From NCBI RefSeq assembly GCF_027568515.1, contig NZ_JANKZF010000001.1, positions 496,001 to 560,000 of the forward strand: a stretch of 64,000 nucleotides of DNA, written 5' to 3'. Shown here in pieces: positions 1 to 8,602 of this stretch. The number at the start of each line of letters is the position of its first letter. Position 1 is the stretch's first letter. Source of the DNA: Arthrobacter sp. HY1533. GTDB lineage: Bacteria; Actinomycetota; Actinomycetes; Actinomycetales; Micrococcaceae. The translations under genes and the position numbers were made by a program. The notes under the pieces were generated by a model. That model was not told the origin of the DNA, made no database searches, and saw only the letters and a list, made by a program, of their open reading frames with translations.

Positions 1-1877
1 GAGGCGACGTCGTCGTACTCCAAACCTTCAAGGTCAAGGTCAAAGCCCTTGTTGGCCTTGATGTTCTCCAGGGCATCGGTGATGATCGTGAGGTTTCGCA
101 ACCCCAAAAAGTCCATCTTGATCAGGCCAAGGCCCTCGGAGGTGGGGTAGTCGAACTGGGTGATGACCTGCCCGTCCTGGATGCGGCGCATGATCGGGAT
201 GACGTCGATGATGGGGTCCGAGGACATGATGACGCCGGCCGCGTGCACGCCCCACTGGCGCTTGAGCCCCTCCAGGCCCTTGGACAGTTCAAAGACCTTG
301 GCCGCTTCGGGATCCGTGTTGATCAGGTTGCGGAAATCCCCGGCCTCGCCGTAACGCTTGGCCTCGGGGTTTTCAATGTCATTGAGCGCAATGTCCTTGG
401 CCATGACGGCAGGCGGCAGCGCCTTGGTCAACATTTCGCCCATGCTGAAGGGGTGCCCCAGCACGCGGGAGGAGTCCTTCAACGCCTGCTTGGTCTTGAT
501 GCTGCCGTAGGTCACGATCATGGCGACTCGCTCGTCACCGTACTTCTCGGTCACATACTTGATCACCTCATGGCGGCGGCGATCATCGAAGTCCACGTCA
601 AAGTCAGGCATGGATACACGTTCCGGGTTCAGGAACCGCTCAAAGATCAGGCCGTGGCGCAACGGGTCAAGGTCGGTGATGCGCATGGCGTAGGCCACCA
701 TGGAGCCGGCACCTGAACCACGGCCCGGGCCCACGCGGATGCCGTTGTCCTTGGACCAGTTGATGAAGTCGGCCACCACCAGGAAGTAGCCGGGGAAGCC
801 CATCTTGATGATGACATCAAGCTCGTAGTCGGCCTGCTTGCGGACCGCGTCCGGGATGCCGCCCGCGTAGCGGTACTTGAGTCCTGCGTCGACCTCCTTG
901 ACCAGCCAGGAGGTCTCGTCCTCCCCTGGCGGGCAAGGGAACTTGGGCATGTAGTTGGCGTTGGTGTTGAAGGAGACGTCGCAGCGCTCGGCGATGAGCA
1001 GCGTGTTGTCGCAGGCCTCGGGCAGTTCGGAGAAGAGCTGGCGCATCTCGGCCGGGGACTTCAGGTAGTAGCCGCTGCCACTGAAGGCAAAGCGCTTGCC
1101 GCCCTCGTCGTAGGTGGGCTCGGTCAGGGTGGAGGCTGACTGCAGGGCCAGCAGGGCCTCGTGCGCTTTCGCATCGTGCTCGTGCGTGTAGTGGAGGTCG
1201 TTCGTGGCCACGAGCGGGATCTGCAGGTCCTTGGCCAGGCGCAGCAGGTCCTTCGTGACGCGGCGTTCAATGTCGAGCCCGTGGTCCATGAGCTCGCAGA
1301 AGTAATTCTCTTTGCCGAAGATGTCCTGGAACTCGGCGGCGGCAGCCCTGGCCTCGTTGTACTGGCCCAGGCGGAGCCTTGTCTGCACCTCGCCGGAGGG
1401 GCAGCCGGTGGTGGCGATGAGGCCCGTGTGGTACTCGTTGAGCAGCTCGCGGTCCAGGCGCGGGTACTTGCCCATGGGCGAATCCAGGGAGCCCAGCGAG
1501 GATGCCCTGAACAAGTTGCGCATGCCCTGGTTGTTGTAGCTCAGCAGGGTCATGTGCGTGTAGAAACCACCGCCGGAGACGTCGTCCTTCTTCTGCGACT
1601 CGTCCGTGCGCCACTTGACCCTGGACTTGTCGGTGCGGGCCGTGCCGGGGGTGACGTATGCCTCGACGCCGATGATGGGCTTGATGCCGGCGTCGGTGGC
1701 CTTCTTCCAGAAGTCAAAGGCGCCGAACAGGTAGCCGTGGTCGGTGGTGGCCAGGGCCGGCATTTCAAGGCGCTTGGCCTCGTCAAACAGTTCGGTCAGG
1801 CGCGCCGCACCGTCCAGCATGGAGTATTCGGTGTGCGTATGGAGATGGACAAAACTGTCAGTCGATGAGCTAGCCAC
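1..1877 (-). CDS. dnaE: DNA polymerase III alpha subunit, N-terminal part (cut by window edge)
   Basis: Replicative polymerase subunit that extends both strands at the fork. About 625 N-terminal residues of a protein usually near 1180 are present; the rest lies before base 1. The N-terminus has the PHP-domain motif FVHLHTHTEYSMLDGA. The palm shows PDFDVDFDDRRR, whose aspartates belong to the metal-binding active site, preceded by the glycine-rich GPGRGSGAGSMVAYAMR. I start at GTG 1877, giving (M)ASSSTDSFVHLHTHTEY. The ATG at 1885 is out of frame, and no strong Shine-Dalgarno is visible. It follows the RluD-type gene on the same strand, but a large hairpin lies between them. Confidence 0.96.
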   Translation of the reverse strand, partial: MASSSTDSFVHLHTHTEYSMLDGAARLTELFDEAKRLEMPALATTDHGYLFGAFDFWKKATDAGIKPIIGVEAYVTPGTARTDKSRVKWRTDESQKKDDVSGGGFYTHMTLLSYNNQGMRNLFRASSLGSLDSPMGKYPRLDRELLNEYHTGLIATTGCPSGEVQTRLRLGQYNEARAAAAEFQDIFGKENYFCELMDHGLDIERRVTKDLLRLAKDLQIPLVATNDLHYTHEHDAKAHEALLALQSASTLTEPTYDEGGKRFAFSGSGYYLKSPAEMRQLFSELPEACDNTLLIAERCDVSFNTNANYMPKFPCPPGEDETSWLVKEVDAGLKYRYAGGIPDAVRKQADYELDVIIKMGFPGYFLVVADFINWSKDNGIRVGPGRGSGAGSMVAYAMRITDLDPLRHGLIFERFLNPERVSMPDFDVDFDDRRRHEVIKYVTEKYGDERVAMIVTYGSIKTKQALKDSSRVLGHPFSMGEMLTKALPPAVMAKDIALNDIENPEAKRYGEAGDFRNLINTDPEAAKVFELSKGLEGLKRQWGVHAAGVIMSSDPIIDVIPIMRRIQDGQVITQFDYPTSEGLGLIKMDFLGLRNLTIITDALENIKANKGFDLDLEGLEYDDVA

Positions 1878-1933
1878 CGAACCATTCTAGTGCCATAGAC
1901 CGAGCCCCGCCCGGCCACCCAAAGCCACCGCAT

Positions 1934-1983
1934 ACGTTCCCGCTTTGCGCACATGTCCGGACATGCGCGCAAAGCGGGAACGT
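1934..1983. terminator. Large perfect hairpin between the rluD-type gene and dnaE
   Basis: Arm acgttcccgctttgcgc (1934-1950) pairs perfectly with 1967-1983. The 16-base loop holds a second palindrome, catgtccggacatg. There is no clear T tract on either side, so it may be a factor-dependent terminator for the upstream minus-strand gene or a dispersed extragenic palindrome. Confidence 0.55.
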
Positions 1984-2019
1984 ACGCGACGGACCGCTGT
2001 CGGCAGACGCGTGGGGCTG

Positions 2020-2943
2020 CTAGTGCTCGCCGCGGAGGTGGTCCAGGGCGTAGTTCAGGTCCTGCGGGTACGGGCTGGTGACCATGACCGGCTCGCCCGA
2101 GGACGGGTGCGTGAAGCCGAGCTTGTGCGCATGCAGCCACTGCCGGGTCAGGCCCAGCTCCGCGGCCAGGGCCGGGTCGGCACCGTAGGTCAGGTCTCCG
2201 GCGCAGGGGTGGCGGAGGGCGGAGAAATGGACGCGGATCTGGTGGGTGCGCCCGGTTTCCAGGTGCACCTCCACGAGGGCGGCCTTGCCGAACGCCTCAA
2301 GCACCTCGTAGTGCGTGATGGATGGCCGGCCGCCTTCGAGCACGGCGAAGCGCCAGTCGTGGCCGGGGTGGCGGCCGATCGGCGCGTCAATGGTTCCCTG
2401 CAGGGGGTCAGGCAGTCCCTGGACCACGGCGTGGTAGATCTTTTCCACCGTGCGGTCGCGGAAGGCCTGTTTCAGCACCGTGTAGGCGTGCTCGGTCTTG
2501 GCCACGACCATGGCACCGGAGGTGCCCACGTCCAGGCGGTGCACAATGCCCACACGTTCCTGTGCGCCGGATGTGGAGATGCGGAAGCCTGCGGCGGCGA
2601 GCCCGCCCACCACGGTGGGGCCCACCCAGCCGGGTGAGGGGTGTGCGGCCACGCCCACGGGCTTGTCCACCACCACAAAGTCGTCGTCGTCCAGCAGGAT
2701 CTCCAGGCCTTCAACCGGCTCCACAACCACCTGGAGGGGGTCGCGGCGTTCGGGGATGGTCACCTGGATGCTGGCGCCGGCACGGAACTTCTCGCTCTTG
2801 CCCAGCACGGAACCGTCCTGAAGCACATTGCCTTCGCTGCACAAAAGGGCCGCGGCGGAACGGGAGATGCCCAGCAGGGCCGCCAGCCCGGCGTCGGCCC
2901 GGCTTCCGGCCACATCTTCGGGAACGTTGAAGGTCTCAGTCAT
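2020..2943 (-). CDS. RluA/RluD-family 23S rRNA pseudouridine synthase
   Basis: Converts uridine to pseudouridine in rRNA. An N-terminal S4-like RNA-binding segment ([19 protein letters not shown]) is followed by the catalytic domain with [16 protein letters not shown]; the Asp in HRLD is the family nucleophile. Also visible are GRTHQIRVH and the C-terminal [11 protein letters not shown], both usual for RluD. About 307 residues, normal length. I use ATG 2943 (MTETFNV). GTG 2952 is equally possible and has AAGGA at slightly better spacing. The gene overlaps the end of lspA, so the two are probably translationally coupled; lspA followed by an rluD-type gene is a common order. Target specificity (RluD versus other RluA members) is not certain. 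Confidence 0.93.
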   Translation of the reverse strand: MTETFNVPEDVAGSRADAGLAALLGISRSAAALLCSEGNVLQDGSVLGKSEKFRAGASIQVTIPERRDPLQVVVEPVEGLEILLDDDDFVVVDKPVGVAAHPSPGWVGPTVVGGLAAAGFRISTSGAQERVGIVHRLDVGTSGAMVVAKTEHAYTVLKQAFRDRTVEKIYHAVVQGLPDPLQGTIDAPIGRHPGHDWRFAVLEGGRPSITHYEVLEAFGKAALVEVHLETGRTHQIRVHFSALRHPCAGDLTYGADPALAAELGLTRQWLHAHKLGFTHPSSGEPVMVTSPYPQDLNYALDHLRGEH

Positions 2944-3550
2944 TGCCGGCACCCTTTTCCTTACCGGCCGGGGTGTCCACGGCCTCGGTTTCCTTGCCGG
3001 TGGAGCGCTTTCCGTCCATGCCGATGCCCAGCAGCGTCAGGATGCAGATGGTGATGACCCCGCCCACCACGGCCATGTCGGCCATGTTGAAGATGGCGAA
3101 GTTGGGGAAGGAGATGAAGTCCACCACGTGGCCCATGCCGAACGACGGCGGCCGGAACAGCCTGTCGGTCAGGTTGCCCAGGGCGCCGCCCAGGACCAGG
3201 CCGAGGCCGATGGCCCACCAGGCCGAGCCAATCTTGCGGGCCATGGCCACAATGGCCACCGCCACGGCGGCCATGATGATGGTGAAGACCCAGGTGAAGT
3301 TCTCGCCAATGGAGAACGCCGCGCCGGAGTTCAGGATGTGGTACCACTGCAGCACGCCGGGGATGACCGGGGTTTGTTGGCCCAGTTCCATGGTGGAGGT
3401 GACCCACCACTTGGTGAGCTGGTCGCAGGTGTAGGCAAAGGCGGCCAGGCCAAGCAGCAGCCAAATGAAGGCGCGGCGGCGGGTTGCGGGTGCCGCCGCC
3501 GGGGACGGCATGGAGTTTTCGCTCATGGTGCTTTCGTTTGTTCTGGGCAT
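2936..3550 (-). CDS. lspA: Lipoprotein signal peptidase (signal peptidase II)
   Basis: Integral membrane aspartic protease that removes the signal peptide from diacylglyceryl-modified prolipoproteins. About 204 residues with four hydrophobic segments. The two catalytic-Asp motifs are visible: [13 protein letters not shown] and [11 protein letters not shown]. The conserved NSGAAFS motif follows the first helix. ATG 3550 gives a long polar N-terminus; ATG 3526 (MSENSM) is an alternative. It overlaps the downstream RluD-type gene. Several lipobox proteins in this window (around 30.5, 37.9 and 55.4 kb) are likely substrates of the pathway. Confidence 0.95.
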   Translation of the reverse strand: MPRTNESTMSENSMPSPAAAPATRRRAFIWLLLGLAAFAYTCDQLTKWWVTSTMELGQQTPVIPGVLQWYHILNSGAAFSIGENFTWVFTIIMAAVAVAIVAMARKIGSAWWAIGLGLVLGGALGNLTDRLFRPPSFGMGHVVDFISFPNFAIFNMADMAVVGGVITICILTLLGIGMDGKRSTGKETEAVDTPAGKEKGAGND

Positions 3551-3593
3551 TGGTTTCCCTCAATCATAGGCGTCGGCGGAACGGCGCCCATGC

Positions 3594-3633
3594 AAAAAGC
3601 CGGCGGCACAAGTTTCCTTGTGCCGCCGGCTTT
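3594..3633 (-). terminator. Rho-independent terminator after divIVA
   Basis: Stem arm aaagccggcggcacaag (3596-3612) and its exact complement 3617-3633 flank a four-base loop. On the minus strand the stem is followed by TTTTT, so it ends the divIVA transcript before lspA. Confidence 0.85.
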
Positions 3634-3648
3634 CATGCGAAAAGTGAC

Positions 3649-4335
3649 TTAGGAGTCTGCGTTGCTCTCCGTGAAGTCCGGTGCCGCCACTGAACCGCGG
3701 GCATCCAGGTCGCGCAGCTGGCCTTCAATGTAGGCCTTCAGGCGTGAGCGGTAGTCGCGCTCGAAGCCGCGCAGCTGCTCCACCTTGCGCTCCAGCACGG
3801 ACCGCTGCTGCTCCAGGGCACCGAGCGTCTTGCGGCTCTTCTCCTGGGCGTCGTTGACCAGCGTGCTGGCCTCGATCTGTGCTTCGGCAATGATCTTGTC
3901 GCGCTGCTCAACACCTGCATTGACGTACTCGTCGTGCAGGCGCTGGGCCAGGGCGATGACGCCGGTGGCCGATTCTGCCGAGTTGGCTGCCGGGGCAGGT
4001 GCCGCAACGGCGGCCGGGGCCACGGGAGCGGGAGCTTCCACAACAACGGGCTCGGGCGCCTTGACGGCTTCCTTGACCTTGGGCTCGGGCTCCTTGACGG
4101 GCTCCTCGACCTTTGCTTCCTTGACGGGCAGCGGTGCTGCCTGAACGGGAACAGCAGCGGTTCCGGAGGAGGCATCGGCGAGCTGCTTGCGCAGGTCATC
4201 GTTCTCCTGGTGGAGCCGGCGGAGTTCTACGACGATCTCGTCAAGAAAATCGTCGACTTCGTCCTGGTCATAGCCTTCGCGGAACTTGGTCGGCTGGAAC
4301 CGCTTGTTGACAACGTCTTCTGGCGTAAGCGCCAT
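3649..4335 (-). CDS. divIVA: DivIVA / Wag31 cell-pole scaffold protein
   Basis: Coiled-coil protein that binds negatively curved membrane at poles and septum and directs polar growth in Actinobacteria. The N-terminal membrane-binding domain (MALTPEDVVNKRFQPTKFRE, then GYDQDEVDDFLDEI) is highly conserved. A coiled coil follows, then a Pro/Ala/Val/Glu-rich linker (about residues 65-115), then a second long coiled coil to the C-terminus. 228 residues. ATG 4335 has a GAGGTG ribosome site. The gene lies in the usual yggT-divIVA-lspA order and ends in its own terminator. The low-complexity linker is typical of Micrococcales. In mycobacteria Wag31 is phosphorylated by PASTA kinases; a PASTA kinase is encoded at 34331. 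Confidence 0.95.
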   Translation of the reverse strand: MALTPEDVVNKRFQPTKFREGYDQDEVDDFLDEIVVELRRLHQENDDLRKQLADASSGTAAVPVQAAPLPVKEAKVEEPVKEPEPKVKEAVKAPEPVVVEAPAPVAPAAVAAPAPAANSAESATGVIALAQRLHDEYVNAGVEQRDKIIAEAQIEASTLVNDAQEKSRKTLGALEQQRSVLERKVEQLRGFERDYRSRLKAYIEGQLRDLDARGSVAAPDFTESNADS

Positions 4336-4481
4336 CTAGTCACCTCATTGGTTTGAGTGAGTCTGAAACCGGCCCAATGCCAATCCGACTTCGGTACCGA
4401 ATACAAATCAGGAGATCTGCACTGGGGGTCTATCGTTTTTTACAATATAACTTTTCGCCGTTGAAAACGAACGACGCGGCG

Positions 4482-4784
4482 CTAAAGCGCAAAACTTTTT
4501 GTGAGGCTCATCCCAATGCCCACGGCAACTATCAACAACAGAAAGCCAATGTCAAGGGCCATGGAGCCGATCCGCAGCGGGGGGATCATGGCACGCAGCT
4601 TGCGCAACGGCGGGTCGGTGAGCCGGTAGACCAGGGAGGCCCCCAGCAATGCGGCACCCTTGGGCCGCCAGTCGCGGGCAAACACCTGGATCCAGTCAAA
4701 GACCATCCGCAGCAGGAGCGCCAAAAAGTACAGCAGGAGCAGAAGGTACAGGAGGGCAAAAACTATTTTCACGCGGGCGCACAC
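4482..4784 (-). CDS. YggT-family membrane protein
   Basis: Small membrane protein of 100 residues with two hydrophobic segments, VFALLYLLLLLYFLALLLRM near the N-terminus and IGFLLLIVAVGIGM near the C-terminus. Between them is the family stretch with LVYRLTDPPLRKLRAMIPPLRIG. YggT proteins sit beside sepF and divIVA in Gram-positive division clusters; a role in division or envelope homeostasis is inferred from context and the biochemistry is not known to me. Start ATG 4784; a GTG a few codons downstream is possible. Confidence 0.85.
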   Translation of the reverse strand: MCARVKIVFALLYLLLLLYFLALLLRMVFDWIQVFARDWRPKGAALLGASLVYRLTDPPLRKLRAMIPPLRIGSMALDIGFLLLIVAVGIGMSLTKSFAL

Positions 4785-4882
4785 ATTCCTGGGTTCGGGA
4801 AAGAAAAAAAGCTTGACTCAACAATAGACCAGCACGGCGCGAGCCGCCCTGCGCCGGATTTTCCCCGGCACCCCGTACAACG

Positions 4883-4913
4883 CACTGCCCGGGCACTTTG
4901 TGCCCGGGCAGTG
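4883..4913. terminator. Hairpin between sepF and the yggT-family gene
   Basis: 13-bp perfect arms (cactgcccgggca, 4883-4895, with 4901-4913) and a five-base loop. No U tract follows on the minus strand, so this may only be a weak or intercistronic structure. Confidence 0.5.
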
Positions 4914-4941
4914 GAAAAAGTTGGGGATGGTTGCGGCAATC

Positions 4942-5469
4942 TCAGCTCTGGTTGAAGAAGGCTGCCTGCGTGTCGGAGATCTTCTTGTCGTCGCCCAGCA
5001 CCTCGATGTAGGACGGGGAGAGCAGGAACACCTTGTTGGTGACGCGCTCAATCGAGCCGCGCAGCCCAAAGACCAGGCCGGCAGAGAAGTCCACCAGGCG
5101 CTTGGCGTCGGCTTCACCCATGTCCGTGACGTTCATGATGACGGGGATGCCGTCGCGGAAGCTCTCACCAATGATCTTGGCATCGTTGTAGGAGCGGGGG
5201 TGGACGGTGGTGATCTGACGCAAACTTTCAGCCTCTTCCCTTTTTTGAGCGGCACGCTTGATGGGGGTCACGGGAGCGCGGTATTCCTCGTCGCCGGCCT
5301 TGGGCGCGGCTGCCTCGGGAGCCGGGGCCGGTGCGGGGGCGCTTTCGCGCTCGAGGGGCTCGGCGTACTCCTCGTCCCTCGGCAATGACGGAGCATGCTC
5401 TGCGTCATAGTGCTCGTCACCGTCGGCGAGCCCAAGAAAGATCATTGTCTTGCGCATTGCGCCAGCCAT
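4942..5469 (-). CDS. sepF: Cell division protein SepF
   Basis: Cytoplasmic protein that binds FtsZ and tethers it to the membrane; in Actinobacteria it takes the membrane-anchor role in the absence of FtsA. The N-terminal amphipathic membrane-binding segment ([16 protein letters not shown]) is followed by an acidic, Pro/Ala-rich linker. The globular SepF core starts near residue 80 with [16 protein letters not shown] and contains [17 protein letters not shown]. 175 residues. ATG 5469 is preceded by GAGGAG. It lies between yggS and the yggT-family gene, the standard order downstream of ftsZ. Confidence 0.95.
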   Translation of the reverse strand: MAGAMRKTMIFLGLADGDEHYDAEHAPSLPRDEEYAEPLERESAPAPAPAPEAAAPKAGDEEYRAPVTPIKRAAQKREEAESLRQITTVHPRSYNDAKIIGESFRDGIPVIMNVTDMGEADAKRLVDFSAGLVFGLRGSIERVTNKVFLLSPSYIEVLGDDKKISDTQAAFFNQS

Positions 5470-5556
5470 GGTTGCTCCTCATTAGTCTGCAAAGCACAGA
5501 TCTCGTTGTCCGGTACGTTTTGCGTAACAATTGCGTTGTTTCCAACACTCAAAACG

Positions 5557-6303
5557 CTACAGCACGCCAGGACGCGGGCCGAGTATATCGGAACCGACAC
5601 GCAGGTGTGTCGCCCCGGCGGCGATTGCCGCCTCCAAATCGTGGCTCATGCCGGCCGAAATTGCCCGTGCGCCGGGGTGTGTGAGCGCCAGGGCGGCCGA
5701 TTGGGCCGCGAGCATCTCGAAGGCAGGTTCGGGCGCGGCGCCCAGGGGTGCCACGGCCATGAGCCCGGCCAGTTCGAGCCCTGCCGTGCCGGCAACGAGG
5801 TCCGCAAGCCTGGCAATGCCCGACGGCGCGACCCCTCCCCTGCCGCCTGGGGCCGCAGCCGGGGCGTCGCCGGGGACGGCGCTGCTCAGGTCCACCTGGA
5901 TGTAGCACAACAGATCCGCACGGCCGGTTTCCTGCTGCCGGGCTTCCATGGCACGGCCCAGGGCCGTGGCCAGGGAGGCACGGTCGATCGAGTGGACGGA
6001 GTGGGCGTAGGCAGCCACGGACTTGGCCTTGTTGCTCTGCAGCTGGCCGATGAAGTGCCAGCGCAGGGCCTGGTCCGCGACCTCTGCAGCCTTGGCGGCC
6101 GCCTCCTGGTCCCGGTTCTCGCCGACGTCGGCAACGCCCAGGCTGCGCAGCCGCAGGACGTCGGCGGCGGGGTGGAACTTGCTGACCACAATGAGGGTGG
6201 GCGCCGGGCCGGGGCGCCCGGCAGCGGCGGCGCCGATCCGGCGCTGGACGGCGGCCAGGCGGTGCGCGAGCTGGGCGGTGCGGGGATCCTCAAGCAGGGT
6301 CAT
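5557..6303 (-). CDS. yggS: YggS/PROSC-family PLP homeostasis protein
   Basis: Alanine-racemase-fold protein that binds pyridoxal 5'-phosphate and balances vitamin B6 and amino-acid pools; it has no confirmed catalytic reaction. The PLP lysine lies in LIVVSKFHP near residue 42. Also present are HFIGQLQSNKAK, GLMAVAP, and the C-terminal phosphate-binding stretch GMSHDLEAAIAAGATHLRVG. 248 residues; an Ala/Gly/Pro-rich insert near residue 150 is longer than usual. The start overlaps the stop of pgeF by four bases (ATGA), indicating coupled translation. Confidence 0.93.
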   Translation of the reverse strand: MTLLEDPRTAQLAHRLAAVQRRIGAAAAGRPGPAPTLIVVSKFHPAADVLRLRSLGVADVGENRDQEAAAKAAEVADQALRWHFIGQLQSNKAKSVAAYAHSVHSIDRASLATALGRAMEARQQETGRADLLCYIQVDLSSAVPGDAPAAAPGGRGGVAPSGIARLADLVAGTAGLELAGLMAVAPLGAAPEPAFEMLAAQSAALALTHPGARAISAGMSHDLEAAIAAGATHLRVGSDILGPRPGVL

Positions 6304-7109
6304 GGAGTGGGTGCTTTCCGTGGGTTGGTGCTGGTGCGGGAGGCGGCAACGAAACCAATGAAGCGGCCCTCCGCCTCGGCGTCGCGCATGGAGCGGCGGT
6401 GCGAGAAGAAGCGCGGGTCCTCCAGTGTGCAGATCCCTGACGGGATTGCCGTGGCCCCGGCGGCCCGCAGCTGGGCCAGCACGGCGGCCGGCAGGTCCAG
6501 GGCGGGCGTGCCCCAGGACGTTGTGGCGAAGGACTCAGGGACGCGTGCGGCCACGGCGGCACGCATGGGCTCGGGCACCTCGTAGCAGCGACCGCACACG
6601 CTCGGTCCCAGCACGGCCGAGATGTTCCCGGCCCCGGCCGCCTGCATGCGGGCGACAACGGCGGCAATGACACCCTTCTCAACCCCGGGGCGCCCGGCGT
6701 GGGCCACGGCCAGGACGGGCTCGCCGGAGGCGGTTTCCCCGGCCAGGACCACGGGCACGCAGTCGGCCACCATGACGGCCAGGCCGGCCGAGGTGCGCGT
6801 CTCCCCCACGGCGACCATGGCATCTGCCACCGGGTGGGGGCCGGCCGTTGGCACGCCGTCAACCGTGAAGCCGCCGTCAGTCAGCTCGGCCACAGCGTTG
6901 CCGTGGACCTGCTCCATGTAGGCGAGCCGCACGCCGTCGCCGGCATGTCGGGAAATTTCCGCGTCAACGCCGGCCCGGCGGCCCGTGACGGCTGCGGGGT
7001 CGTCACCAACGTGAAAGGCCAGGTTGCCTGCTGCGGCGTCGGTGAAGCCCGCCCAGATTCCGGGGCGGAGCTGTTCGGTGGACCACATGCAAAAAACCTG
7101 ACCATTCAT
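6300..7109 (-). CDS. pgeF: PgeF / YfiH multicopper-fold purine nucleoside phosphorylase-like protein
   Basis: Member of the family once called laccase-domain polyphenol oxidases; characterised members cleave or deaminate purine nucleosides, and E. coli PgeF edits peptidoglycan precursors. The zinc-site residues are visible in YMEQVHGNAVAEL (His), VMVADCVPVVLA (Cys) and AVAHAGRPGVEKGV (His), and the family segment GPSVCGRCYEVPEP is present. 269 residues from ATG 7109. An in-frame ATG at 7088 (MWSTEQLRPG) fits the usual N-terminus about as well. It follows ftsZ and overlaps yggS. A peptidoglycan-editing role would fit this location. Confidence 0.9.
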   Translation of the reverse strand: MNGQVFCMWSTEQLRPGIWAGFTDAAAGNLAFHVGDDPAAVTGRRAGVDAEISRHAGDGVRLAYMEQVHGNAVAELTDGGFTVDGVPTAGPHPVADAMVAVGETRTSAGLAVMVADCVPVVLAGETASGEPVLAVAHAGRPGVEKGVIAAVVARMQAAGAGNISAVLGPSVCGRCYEVPEPMRAAVAARVPESFATTSWGTPALDLPAAVLAQLRAAGATAIPSGICTLEDPRFFSHRRSMRDAEAEGRFIGFVAASRTSTNPRKAPTP

Positions 7110-7112
7110 GGT

Positions 7113-7134
7113 GCCGCCGGCTGTTGCCGGCGGC
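7113..7134. terminator. Short GC hairpin between ftsZ and pgeF
   Basis: gccgccggc (7113-7121) pairs with 7126-7134 across a four-base loop. No T tract follows. It may attenuate rather than end transcription from ftsZ into pgeF. Confidence 0.4.
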
Positions 7135-7146
7135 GGGTGTTGGTGC

Positions 7147-8319
7147 TTACTTCAGGAAGTCGGGGACGTCCAGGTCATCGGCACGGTGGCCGGTGAGGTC
7201 GGGCTCCACGATGGCCGGAAGCTCAACGTCGAAGCCGCCGTCCGCCGGAACCTGGGAGCCGGAGTTCTGGCCCCACTGGTTCAGGTTGGTGACGGATGCC
7301 CCTGCGGGGACGGCTGCCGGTGCCGGGGGCACGGAGGCGGCTGCTGCCGGTTCAGGCGCGGACTGCTCGGACTCGGGGGCGTCGAAGCCTGCTGCAATGA
7401 CCGTGACGCGGACCTCGTCGCCCAGGGCGTCGTCAATGACGGCACCGAAGATGATGTTGGCCTCGGGGTGGGCCACTTCCTGGACCAGGCGGGCAGCCTC
7501 GTTGATCTCGAACAGGCCCAGGTCGGAACCACCCTGAACGGACAGGAGGACGCCGTGGGCGCCGTCGATCGAGGCTTCCAGCAGCGGTGAGGCAATGGCC
7601 AGCTCGGCAGCCTTCACGGCACGGTCCTCGCCGCGGGCCGAACCGATGCCCATGAGTGCCGAGCCGGCACCCTGCATGACCGACTTGACGTCGGCAAAGT
7701 CCAGGTTGATCAGGCCGGGGGTGGTGATGAGGTCCGTGATGCCCTGGACGCCGGACAGCAGCACCTGGTCGGCGGAGCGGAAGGCATCCATGACAGAGAC
7801 GTTGCGGTCGCTGATGGAGAGCAGGCGGTCGTTGGGGATGACGATGAGCGTGTCAACCTCGTCGCGCAACGCCTCGATGCCGGTGTCGGCGCTTGTGGCG
7901 CGGCGGCGGCCCTCGAAGGTGAAGGGGCGGGTGACCACGCCAATGGTCAGGGCGCCCAGGGTGCGGGCAATGCGGGCCACGACGGGCGCGCCGCCGGTGC
8001 CGGTGCCGCCACCCTCGCCGGCGGTAACGAAGACCATGTCGGCCCCGCGCAGGACCTCCTCGATCTCCTCTGCGTGGTCCTCGGCAGCCTGGCGTCCCAC
8101 GTCGGGGTTGGCGCCGGCGCCGAGCCCGCGCGTCAATTCGCGGCCCACGTCGAGCTTGACGTCGGCGTCGCTCATCAACAGCGCCTGGGCGTCTGTGTTG
8201 ATGGCGATGAATTCGACGCCGCGCAGACCCACGTCAATCATGCGGTTCACTGCATTTACGCCGCCGCCGCCGATGCCGACGACTTTGATGACTGCCAAGT
8301 AATTCTGGGGTGCTGCCAC
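7147..8319 (-). CDS. ftsZ: Cell division GTPase FtsZ
   Basis: Tubulin-like GTPase that forms the Z ring. The open frame continues upstream to 8427, but the natural start is GTG 8319, giving (M)[19 protein letters not shown] with AAGGGA at good spacing upstream; this makes 390 residues. The GTP signature [14 protein letters not shown] is near residue 102, the T7-loop region is [11 protein letters not shown], and the last residues [10 protein letters not shown] are the conserved C-terminal peptide that binds SepF/FtsW-type partners. Normal length. It is the distal gene of the dcw cluster but has a 283-base upstream gap with a palindrome, so it probably has its own promoter. Confidence 0.97.
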   Translation of the reverse strand: MAAPQNYLAVIKVVGIGGGGVNAVNRMIDVGLRGVEFIAINTDAQALLMSDADVKLDVGRELTRGLGAGANPDVGRQAAEDHAEEIEEVLRGADMVFVTAGEGGGTGTGGAPVVARIARTLGALTIGVVTRPFTFEGRRRATSADTGIEALRDEVDTLIVIPNDRLLSISDRNVSVMDAFRSADQVLLSGVQGITDLITTPGLINLDFADVKSVMQGAGSALMGIGSARGEDRAVKAAELAIASPLLEASIDGAHGVLLSVQGGSDLGLFEINEAARLVQEVAHPEANIIFGAVIDDALGDEVRVTVIAAGFDAPESEQSAPEPAAAASVPPAPAAVPAGASVTNLNQWGQNSGSQVPADGGFDVELPAIVEPDLTGHRADDLDVPDFLK

Positions 8320-8457
8320 GTTACGTGTCCCTTGCTCGTGTGTTGCTTCCAAGATCAAAAACTTTTTCCAGCTGTGCTGCCAAAATGACCGCCCCGCTTC
8401 ATGGTGCCGGCGTCGATCCTGGAACAACCCTGAAGTGGTGCTTGAAACTTTGTAGCT

Positions 8458-8490
8458 TAACCTTCAACTTGAAGGTTATAGTTATGTCAA
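8458..8490 (-). promoter_or_regulatory. ftsZ upstream region: 21-bp palindrome and TTGACA box
   Basis: taaccttcaa (8458-8467) and ttgaaggtta (8469-8478) form a perfect palindrome with a one-base centre. On the minus strand TTGACA (8490-8485) lies just upstream. The site is about 140 bases before the ftsZ start, in the only long gap of the mur-fts block. I infer a promoter or operator specific to ftsZ; the -10 is not clear. Confidence 0.55.
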
Positions 8491-8602
8491 CCAACTCTTG
8501 TCAGTGACGCTATGGTGCATCGGTGCCGCATGCAATTACCGCTGCCGCGTGTCGCGGCAATCCCGTAATAAATATCGCTGTTTTCCCCAGTGTGCCACCG
8601 TA

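Noticed and set aside
8320-8427. N-terminal extension of FtsZ to 8427
   Set aside because: FtsZ homologues start at [14 protein letters not shown] 8319 has a good ribosome site and the extension is basic and unlike any FtsZ.
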